Positions 57,591-64,000 of a stretch of 64,000 nt of DNA are shown here, piece by piece. The position numbers and the translations under genes are program-made. The notes under the pieces are model-generated. The model worked only from the letters and a program-made list of their open reading frames with translations, made no database searches and was not told the DNA's origin. Location: contig NZ_JBPKBI010000013.1 of assembly GCF_051388935.1 (NCBI RefSeq), forward strand, positions 62,001 through 126,000. The letters are read 5' to 3'. The first letter of the stretch is position 1. Each line of letters begins with the position of its first letter. The DNA is from Yinghuangia sp035454725. GTDB taxonomy: Bacteria; Actinomycetota; Actinomycetes; Streptomycetales; Streptomycetaceae.

Positions 57591-59099
57591 TTATGATTCT
57601 TGTCGTTCTTGGTAGGTATTTTCCTGGGTTGTCGGCCTGATCAACTGCGGGTGGTCCTCGTTGCGGGTCAGCGCCGCGACCAGGGCTCCGAGCAGGCTGA
57701 GGGCCGCGCCGAGGAGGAGCACGCGGTGGCCTCCCGTGGACAGTGCGTCCAAGGGGGTGTCGCCCGGGGCGGACTGCACGACGGCGACGACCAGGGCGCC
57801 GCCCAGCGAGGCACCGGTGTAGCGGGCGGTGTTGGAGGCTCCGGCGCCCATGCCCGCGCGGTCCGGCGGCACGCTCTCGACGGCGAGGCGCGTGGATGCG
57901 GCGTTGAGCAGGCCGAGGCCGACGCCGGCCACGACGAGGCCGGGGACGACGACGGCCCAGGGCGCGCCCGCGTCCATGCCGAGCAGGCCGAGGAATCCCG
58001 CGCCGATCACCGCGAGGCCGAGGGCCATCTGCCGTCGCGCGCGCACGCCGCTCGACACGCGGCCGGCGATGAGCGATGCGGCGACCGAGGTGAAGGACCA
58101 GAAGCTGAGCACCGCGGCGGATTGGAGCGGGCTGAGGCCGAGCAGCCCCTGGAACAGCGTGGGCAGGTAGGACGCGACGGCGATGACCGCGATGCCGGTG
58201 ATGAGCGAGCCGAGGACGGACAGCCGGAACGCGGGGCGGCGCAGCAGGCGCGGGTCGACCATGGGGTCGCGGCCGCGCAGTGCGGTGGCGGCGTACGCGG
58301 CGAGCAGCACGGCCGCGGTGACGAGGAGGGCCGCCACGGTCGGACGGCCCCACCCTTGGCGTCCTTCGACGAGCGCGGCGGTCAGGGTGCCGATGCCTCC
58401 GCCGAGGGTGAGCGCGCCGAGGGGGTCGAGGCCGCGGCGTGCGGGGGAGCGGGATTCGCTCAGCAGGCTCGTCGAGGCGACGGCGAGGGCCAGTGCGGCG
58501 GCGGCTTGGAGCAGGTAGGGCGCGGCGTAGCCGGCGACGCGGGTGAGTTCGGCGGCCGCGAGGGGGCCGACGGCGATGCCGGCGCCGAAGGTGGCGCCGA
58601 CGGTGGCGGTGGCGCGGACGCGTGCGGCGCCCGTGGGGAACGCGTGTCCGACGAGGCCGAGGCCCGCGGCGAGAAGGGCGGCTCCGGCGATGCCCTGGAG
58701 GATTCGGCCGGTGACGAAAAGGGCGAGGGAGCCGGCGAGCGCGGTGAGCGCGGAGGAGGCGGCGAAGCCGACGGCTCCCGCGATGAAGACGCGGCGGCGT
58801 CCGAGGATGTCGGCGAGGCTGCCGGCGGTCAGTTGGGTCGCGGACAGTCCGAGGCTGATGGAGCTGAGGATCCATGCGGGGCCGGTGGGTCCGCTGTCGA
58901 GGTGGCGGACGGTGTCGGGCAGGACCGCGAGCGGCGTTGTGAACGCCATGAGGACGAGCAGGGCCGCGGTGTTGACGGCGGCCAGGGTGGCGGCCGGTCG
59001 CGCGGGGCGGTCGCGGGGGTGCGGGCCGGTCGGGGCTTCGCCGGTGGTGTCGGCGGCCGGCGGGGCTGGTGTGACGGCTGTCACCGAAGTGCCGGACAT
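57591..59099 (-). CDS. MFS efflux transporter (DHA2-type, 14 helices)
   Basis: A 502-residue drug:proton antiporter-like protein. After a ~40-residue Pro/Thr-rich N-terminus come AAVNTAALLVLMAFTTPLAV, SATQLTAGSLADILGRRRVF (motif A), VTGRILQGIAGAALLAAGLG, GATFGAGIAVGPLAAAELTR (motif C) and further helices, to LGAALSLLGALVAALTRNED. GAGGG lies eight bases before the ATG at 59097-59099. Divergent from an HxlR regulator with a paired operator between them, which suggests substrate-induced expression. Confidence 0.88.
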   Translation of the reverse strand: MSGTSVTAVTPAPPAADTTGEAPTGPHPRDRPARPAATLAAVNTAALLVLMAFTTPLAVLPDTVRHLDSGPTGPAWILSSISLGLSATQLTAGSLADILGRRRVFIAGAVGFAASSALTALAGSLALFVTGRILQGIAGAALLAAGLGLVGHAFPTGAARVRATATVGATFGAGIAVGPLAAAELTRVAGYAAPYLLQAAAALALAVASTSLLSESRSPARRGLDPLGALTLGGGIGTLTAALVEGRQGWGRPTVAALLVTAAVLLAAYAATALRGRDPMVDPRLLRRPAFRLSVLGSLITGIAVIAVASYLPTLFQGLLGLSPLQSAAVLSFWSFTSVAASLIAGRVSSGVRARRQMALGLAVIGAGFLGLLGMDAGAPWAVVVPGLVVAGVGLGLLNAASTRLAVESVPPDRAGMGAGASNTARYTGASLGGALVVAVVQSAPGDTPLDALSTGGHRVLLLGAALSLLGALVAALTRNEDHPQLIRPTTQENTYQERQES

Positions 59100-59116
59100 A
59101 CAGATCCCTCGAATAG

Positions 59117-59182
59117 TTGGTTCATTCACTGAACTCACTGGATGTGGCGACTGTAGCAGCAAGAGTTCAATGAATGAACCAA
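59117..59182. promoter_or_regulatory. Paired HxlR operator
   Basis: TTGGTTCATTCACTGAACT (59117-59135) and 59164-59182 are inverted 19-mers differing at one base, 28 bases apart. Each arm is itself partly palindromic (TTCA-N5-TGAA). They lie between the divergent MFS and HxlR starts. Confidence 0.75.
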
Positions 59183-59200
59183 GGGGGTACGCTGGTCCGC

Positions 59201-59749
59201 ATGGCACTCGGCAAGGACTACGCCGGTCAGCAGTGCGCGCTGGCCCGCGCCCTCGAACTGGTCGGCGAGCGCTGGACCCTGCTCGTCGTACGCGACGTCT
59301 TCTACGGCGTGCGCCGCTTCAGCGACTTCCAGGCCCACCTGGACATCCCGCGCGCAGTCCTGACCGCACGGCTGACCGCGCTGGTCGACGCCGGAGTGCT
59401 GGAGCGCCGCCGCTACCAGGAGTCGCCGCCGCGCGACGAGTACGACCTCACCGACACCGGGCGCGCCCTGTGGCCGGCGATCTTCGCGCTCGCCCAGTGG
59501 GCACTGGAGTACGTCCCCTCGGCGTCCGGCTCGGTGCGCGAATTCGCCCACGCCCCGTGCGACCGCGTCGTCGACCGAACCGGCGTGTGCCCGGACTGCA
59601 ACCGCGTCGCACCCGTCGAGGAACTGGAGATGCGCCCCGGACCCGGCATCCTCGCGCACCCGCGCACCGACCCGGTCACCCTCGCGCTGCGCCGCCCGCA
59701 CCGGCTCATGGAGCCCCTGGACCTGTCCCCGGCCGCGACGCGCGCCTGA
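59201..59749 (+). CDS. HxlR family transcriptional regulator
   Basis: A 182-residue winged-helix regulator. MALGKDYAGQQCALARALEL, VGERWTLLVVRDVFYGVRRF and SDFQAHLDIPRAVLTARLTA are diagnostic for HxlR, and LVDAGVLERRRYQESPPRDE forms the wing. A C-terminal half contains CDRVVDRTGVCPDCNRVAP, a possible metal site. The ATG at 59201 gives the family start; an in-frame ATG at 59174 would lie inside the operator. It probably represses itself and the divergent efflux gene. Confidence 0.87.
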   Translation: MALGKDYAGQQCALARALELVGERWTLLVVRDVFYGVRRFSDFQAHLDIPRAVLTARLTALVDAGVLERRRYQESPPRDEYDLTDTGRALWPAIFALAQWALEYVPSASGSVREFAHAPCDRVVDRTGVCPDCNRVAPVEELEMRPGPGILAHPRTDPVTLALRRPHRLMEPLDLSPAATRA

Positions 59750-59903
59750 CCCGTCCGGAGACGATCTCGCACCGCACGGTCGCGGCGTCCCGGCACGCCC
59801 CGCAGTCGATCTCCAGCCAATAAGGTGTCAGCGGCGGTCGCGGCCCGGCCGCCGGACGGATGGGGCGCCCGGGGGCGGCACCGGAGACAGAGGGGGCGTG
59901 GGC

Positions 59904-61520
59904 GTGAGGGCTGCGTATCTGCGGGCGATCGCCGCGGTCGGAGCGCTCGGCGCGCTGTATGTCGCGATCGCGCTCCCGTTCGTCGTCCTGGCACTCGTCA
60001 TCGGCGGCCTGCTGCGCGGCGCCGAGCTGTTCACCTCCGGCGAGGCCGTGATCGTTGCCGAAGTGGTGATCGCCCTGGTCGCGCTGAGTCTCGAACTCGT
60101 CGGGCCGCGGCGCCTCCCGTCGGGGATATCCGTCGGCCCCGGCGACCAGCCGCGCCTGTGGGACCTCGTTCGCGAGACCGCCCGCGACCTCGACGTCCCC
60201 GAACCCGACGGCATCGTCCTCACCGGCGGCACCGCCGTGGGCCTGCGTGCGGTGCGCCGCCCGGGCATCACGCTGCACCGCCACCTCGTCTTCGGCTGCG
60301 CGGTTCTCGACGGCCTCAGCGAGCGGCAACTGCGCGCGGTGACCGCGGTGGCGCTGGGCGGCCTTCGCCGCCGTCGCCCGCCGCTCCCGGACCGCATCGC
60401 GCTGCACGGCGTCGACATGGTGGACGGCCTGGCCGACGCCGCCCGCGGCCGCGGCGGCCTCGGCGACGCGGCCGAGCGCTTCGCCGAGCGTTACGCACGG
60501 GTCTGCGCCCCCGTCCTCAGCCTCCAAGAGCGCGTCCAGGACCGGTTCGCGGCCGGTACGTACGGCACCGAAGCGGTCGCCGACGGCCTCGACGCGATGC
60601 GGCGGCTGCGAACGGCCTGGGGCTGGTACCGGCGCGGCTACATCGACGCCGGCCTCGCGTGCGGCTGCGTGCCCGCGGATCCGCTCGGCGACTTCAAGGC
60701 CCTGCTCGCCGACCCCGAGCGCATCGCCGCGCTCGCCGAACTTCCCGCCGGCGAGCCCCCGCACCCGCTCGCCGTACGCGCCGAACGGCTCCGCGCGAGG
60801 CCGCTGCCGGCGAAGGTGTCCCCGGACGGACCGCTGGCGGCGTCCGCGCCGGGGCTCGACGACCCGCGCCGCGTCGCGGCCCACCTGCACCCGTACCTCG
60901 TCGTCGCGGACACCCACGGATTCGCCTCCGTCTCGGCGTTCCACGTGCTGGACGGCATGACGGCCCTCGACCGCGAGGCCTTCCTGCGGCAGGTCAACGG
61001 CTACCGTGCCGCCTACCGCGCGGCGAGACTCGCTCCGGCGGCACGGCGCGCCGGAGCCGAACCGCCGGTGACGCTCGGCGGAGTGCTCGCGCTGCTGGTG
61101 AACGGCGAAGGAGCACGCCTAGCCCGCGAGTTCGACGCCCGGCCCGCAGCCGCCGACGCTTCCGCCCCCGAGGCGGAGACCGCGCGTGCCACGGACGACA
61201 CCGACCGCACGGACGACGCGTCCGGCACCGGACCGGACTCCCCCGTCGCTGCCGCGCTCGCCGCGTTGCTCGCCTGCGCGTGGGTGGACGCCGGCCGAGC
61301 CCGCTGGAAGACGACCTGGTCCGGTCGCGACGAGGTCACCGCACACGACGGCACCCCGCTGGACCTTGCCGGCCCCGCGGCCCGCGCCCTCGCGACCCGT
61401 GACGGCGCCCGCGACCTGCGCGCCGCGATCGCCGACGCCGGGGTGTCGCTCTACTACGAGCCGCGCGTGCCGATATTCGCCGCCGCGAAGGAACGCGAGA
61501 CAGCGGCCGGCCACCGCTGA
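59904..61520 (+). CDS. M48-peptidase-like membrane protein without the zinc motif
   Basis: A 538-residue protein. Two N-terminal membrane segments (AAVGALGALYVAIALPFVVL, VIVAEVVIALVALSLELV) are followed by a region laid out like M48/HtpX peptidases: QPRLWDLVRETARDLDVPEP, RRPGITLHRHLVFGCAVLDG, LSERQLRAVTAVALGGLRRR. In active members the last segment reads A-H-E-L-G-H; here it is A-V-A-L-G-G, so both zinc histidines and the catalytic glutamate are missing. The remaining ~370 residues are Ala/Arg-rich and soluble. AGGGGG is seven bases before the GTG at 59904. Confidence 0.7.
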   Translation: MRAAYLRAIAAVGALGALYVAIALPFVVLALVIGGLLRGAELFTSGEAVIVAEVVIALVALSLELVGPRRLPSGISVGPGDQPRLWDLVRETARDLDVPEPDGIVLTGGTAVGLRAVRRPGITLHRHLVFGCAVLDGLSERQLRAVTAVALGGLRRRRPPLPDRIALHGVDMVDGLADAARGRGGLGDAAERFAERYARVCAPVLSLQERVQDRFAAGTYGTEAVADGLDAMRRLRTAWGWYRRGYIDAGLACGCVPADPLGDFKALLADPERIAALAELPAGEPPHPLAVRAERLRARPLPAKVSPDGPLAASAPGLDDPRRVAAHLHPYLVVADTHGFASVSAFHVLDGMTALDREAFLRQVNGYRAAYRAARLAPAARRAGAEPPVTLGGVLALLVNGEGARLAREFDARPAAADASAPEAETARATDDTDRTDDASGTGPDSPVAAALAALLACAWVDAGRARWKTTWSGRDEVTAHDGTPLDLAGPAARALATRDGARDLRAAIADAGVSLYYEPRVPIFAAAKERETAAGHR

Positions 61521-61727
61521 CCGCGACCGTGTTCTTGTGGTCGGCGCCGACGAGGCACAAATTCCACGAGCCGCAACCGACGTCCGACGCCGACCCGGTC
61601 GTCGAACCCCCGTGCTCGACCCCGGGCTTCACGCCCCGATCGCTTGGCCCCGACCGCACGCAGGGGGTGCGGAGCACGGTCCAGGGGCCGATAGCCTGAA
61701 GGAGTGAGCATCTCGGAGCAACCCCGC

Positions 61728-62729
61728 ATGGCAGCCGCGAAACGTCCCGTGGTCGCCGCGGGGGCCGCGCCCGAGGACGCGGGGAGCGTCGACGCGGCGC
61801 CGGCGGTGAGCACCGAGACCGCGACTTTCAAAGCCGCGAACGTCGCCGCGCCGGCCACGACAGCGAAGACCACGAAAACCGCCAAGGCCGCCACGGCGGT
61901 GAAAGCCACGAAGGCCGCGAAAGTTGTCAAGGCGGTCAAAGCCGCGAAGTCTGCCAAGACCACGAAAGCCGCCAAAACCGCCACAGCCGCCACAGCCGCC
62001 ACAGCCGTCAAGGCAGTCAAGTCGCGCAGAACCGCCAAGTCCACGAAAGGGCCCGCGGGTCCGACCGACACCATCGAGTGCGAACTGCGGGCAGCCGGCG
62101 CGCTCGTCGTCGCCGGCGTCGACGAGGTCGGGCGCGGTGCGTGGGCCGGGCCGGTCGTGGTCGGAGCGGCCGTGTCCGCTCTCGACGCGCCGCCTTCCGG
62201 TCTGACCGACTCGAAGCTGCTGACCGCCAAGCGGCGCGAGGAGTTGGAGCCGCTCATCGCCGCGTGGGCCGTCGCGCACGCGTTCGGTGCCGCGTCCCCG
62301 GAGGAGATCGACGCACTGGGCATGACGGCCGCCCTGCGCCTCGCCGCGGTCCGCGCCCTGGAGGCCCTCCCCGTGCGACCCGACGCGGTGGTGCTCGACG
62401 GCAGCCACGACTTCCTCGGCGACCCGTGGCGGGTGCGTACCGTCGTCAAGGGCGACCAGGTCTGCGTCGGTGTGGCCGCGGCATCGGTCCTGGCGAAGGT
62501 GCATCGTGATCGGTTGATGGCCGAACTCGGCGTCGACCACCCCAAGTTCGCATTCGGCGACAACGCCGGCTATCCGTCTCCCGTGCACCAGGCGGCACTT
62601 GAGGAGCTCGGGCCGACGCCGTACCACCGGTTGTCGTGGGCGTACCTCGACAACCTGCCGCGCTGGCGCCACCTCAAGCGCGTACGCTCCGAACTCGAGG
62701 ACGCCGGGCAGACCACCCTCGACTTCTGA
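61728..62729 (+). CDS. rnhB: Ribonuclease HII with histone-H1-like N-terminal extension
   Basis: A 333-residue enzyme; typical RNase HII is 200-260. Residues 1-115 are mainly Ala, Lys, Thr and Val (AKTTKTAKAATAVKATKAAK and similar), like H1 tails. The catalytic domain follows: ALVVAGVDEVGRGAWAGPVV (D132, E133), GLTDSKLLTAKRREEL, AVVLDGSHDFLGDPWRV (D224), AAASVLAKVHRDRLMAELG (D261) and DNAGYPSPVHQAALEELGPT. All acidic residues are in place, so removal of RNA-DNA junction ribonucleotides is expected. ATG 61728 has GGAG nine bases upstream; a GTG at 61704 is an alternative. Confidence 0.92.
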   Translation: MAAAKRPVVAAGAAPEDAGSVDAAPAVSTETATFKAANVAAPATTAKTTKTAKAATAVKATKAAKVVKAVKAAKSAKTTKAAKTATAATAATAVKAVKSRRTAKSTKGPAGPTDTIECELRAAGALVVAGVDEVGRGAWAGPVVVGAAVSALDAPPSGLTDSKLLTAKRREELEPLIAAWAVAHAFGAASPEEIDALGMTAALRLAAVRALEALPVRPDAVVLDGSHDFLGDPWRVRTVVKGDQVCVGVAAASVLAKVHRDRLMAELGVDHPKFAFGDNAGYPSPVHQAALEELGPTPYHRLSWAYLDNLPRWRHLKRVRSELEDAGQTTLDF

Positions 62730-62862
62730 CCCGCCGTCACCACCCCTTCGCCGACAGCGTCCACGGCATCCACACGGCAACGCCCCACGACGCGTGTCGC
62801 TCTACGATCACGGTTCCGTGCACCTTCGCCCGGCCGCGCGGAGCGGGCGATAGGTTGCCCGG

Positions 62863-63783
62863 GTGACTGCCTCGATACCTCCCGGCTGGTACGACGACCC
62901 TTCCGCGCCCGGCATGGAGCGCTGGTGGGACGGTTCCCAATGGACCGAGTCCTCGCGCCCGCGTTCCGACAGCTCGCCCGGCGTCCCGCCCGCCCCCGGC
63001 ATGATGGCGGACCAGGTGCCCGGCAACTTCACCGGGCAGACGCCGACGTTCCCGCCCTACGCCACATACGGCCCCGCGGGCAGCGGACCCGGCCCGTCGT
63101 CCGGCAACCGCAATCGCAACCTGATCATCGGCGTCGTCTCGCTGCTCGTGGTCGGTGGCCTGATCGCCGCGCTGATCGTGCTGCTCGGCGGCGGTGACGA
63201 CGACAAGGCCGCGACCGCGGGAACACTCTCCGACCCGGGGACCGGCGTGTCGATTCCGCAGCTCAAGGGCTGGGACGTACCCAAGCCGTCCACTGAGCCC
63301 ACGCACCAGGTGATCGGCCGCATACCGTGTGAGGACGCGTCGTCCGGCGCTCCGTCGGACGGGCCGTCCGACGATCCCTCGGGTTCGGCGAGCCTGGACG
63401 ACTGCTACCTGGGCGAGGCGTACGTCGACACGCTGTACGGCAAGTCGTTCGCCGAGGCGGTCAAGGACTTCCAGAGCCAGATCGAAGACGACGGCAGCGG
63501 CTACAAGGTGCTCAACACCGAGACGTCCGAACCGATCAAGGTCAACGACAAGAACGCGCACCTGCTCGCGTACAAGGTCGAGGAGACCGAAGCCGTCGGC
63601 GGAGCGAAGCGGGTCTTCTTCGCCCAATTCGTGATCATCGATGCGCCGGTCGACGACAACGAGTACCCGATGGTGTACGCACACGTGTACGACATGCCGA
63701 ATGCGCCCTCCAAGGCCGCCTTGGAGAGCATCAAGACCGGCATCAAGGTCGGCCTTCCGCAACCCTCGGACAGCGCTTCCTGA
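62863..63783 (+). CDS. DUF2510 membrane protein
   Basis: A 306-residue protein. The N-terminus PPGWYDDPSAPGMERWWDGS is the DUF2510 motif (PGWY-DPxxxxxxRWWDGxxWT). A Pro/Gly linker precedes one membrane helix (LIIGVVSLLVVGGLIAALIV), and an extracellular domain of ~190 residues with two cysteines follows (IPCEDASSG, LDDCYLGEAYVDTLYGKSF, HLLAYKVEETEAVGGAKRVF). GTG start at 62863. Found beside rnhB in related actinomycetes; function unknown. Confidence 0.82.
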   Translation: MTASIPPGWYDDPSAPGMERWWDGSQWTESSRPRSDSSPGVPPAPGMMADQVPGNFTGQTPTFPPYATYGPAGSGPGPSSGNRNRNLIIGVVSLLVVGGLIAALIVLLGGGDDDKAATAGTLSDPGTGVSIPQLKGWDVPKPSTEPTHQVIGRIPCEDASSGAPSDGPSDDPSGSASLDDCYLGEAYVDTLYGKSFAEAVKDFQSQIEDDGSGYKVLNTETSEPIKVNDKNAHLLAYKVEETEAVGGAKRVFFAQFVIIDAPVDDNEYPMVYAHVYDMPNAPSKAALESIKTGIKVGLPQPSDSAS

Positions 63784-63942
63784 GGACGAAGCGGACCGGG
63801 ACCGGGGCGGTGCGCGGGTGATCCGGCGTAAAGTTCGGTCACCCGTGCGGTGCCCCGCCGCGAACGGGTCCTGGCCGAGGGGCCGCCGGAGTGTCCAAGC
63901 CGGGGGGCTGAGACCCGCGGCCGTCGAGAGCATCCCTGGGGG

Positions 63943-64000
63943 GTGACCGTGCGTCTTGGGGACCGCCTGCAGTGTCCGGGCTACGCCGTCGTGGGGGTGG
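63943..64000 (+). CDS. Start of a further gene, truncated by window end
   Basis: A frame from GTG 63943 (V-T-V-R-L-G-D-R-L-Q-C-P-G-Y-A-V-V-G-V) preceded by GGGGGG runs off the window. Too short to assign; only 19 residues visible. Confidence 0.45.
   Translation, partial: MTVRLGDRLQCPGYAVVGV

Overview
The window is about 64 kb of high-GC DNA with strong G/C bias at third codon positions, frequent GTG starts and purine-rich (GGAG/AAGGAG) ribosome binding sites. Together with the gene content and order (recA-recX, gluABCD, a GluR/GluK-type two-component pair, miaB, miaA-dapF-hflX, a DinG-like helicase, lexA, nrdR-nrdJ, def, rnhB) this points to the chromosomal core of a Streptomyces-like actinomycete. 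The genus cannot be fixed from the sequence alone. No rRNA, tRNA, CRISPR array or prophage was seen.

Layout. 1-10.4 kb: two transporter or oxidoreductase genes, each divergent from a TetR regulator, a Uma2 protein, small Zn-ribbon-like proteins, a prim-pol domain protein, a lipoprotein with methionine aminopeptidase, a DUF1508/histone-H1-like protein, an F420:NADP oxidoreductase and an FMN reductase. 10.4-14.6 kb: a TnpB-type element directly upstream of recA (with an SOS box) and recX. 14.8-18.1 kb: AraC regulator, VOC protein and FAD monooxygenase. 18.3-29 kb: an amino-acid uptake and sensing island made of gluABCD, a second GluB-like lipoprotein, a divergent response regulator/sensor kinase, a Ser/Thr kinase fused to a GluB-like extracellular domain, and an orphan TAXI binding protein. 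29-37 kb: miaB, phosphoglycerate-mutase-like and extradiol-dioxygenase-like proteins, an antitoxin-like gene with a nested start, miaA-dapF-hflX. 37-45 kb: an iron-box-preceded aminotransferase and a siderophore-type acetyltransferase without a synthetase, a nitrilase-fold protein lacking two catalytic residues, a GDSL lipoprotein and a DinG-like helicase. 46-53 kb: lexA divergent from nrdR-nrdJ, a free-standing intein-like LAGLIDADG gene, and def. 53-64 kb: two paralogous multi-membrane proteins flanking a small conserved gene, an MFS/HxlR pair, a protease-like protein without its zinc motif, rnhB with an H1-like N-terminal extension, and a DUF2510 membrane protein.

How genes work together. 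RecA, RecX and LexA form the SOS circuit, and SOS-type palindromes lie in front of recA and lexA. NrdR probably represses nrdR-nrdJ through two tandem boxes. GluR/GluK probably control the divergent gluABCD operon. The kinase with a binding-protein ectodomain looks like a second sensor of extracellular amino acids.

Sequence quality. There are two unresolved joins, at 36931-36952 and 46111-46184. Each has a poly-G run, Ns and duplicated flanks, and each sits at a strong terminator hairpin. They look like assembly artefacts rather than biology. All functional statements rest on reading translated motifs and on general family knowledge; no database search was run.
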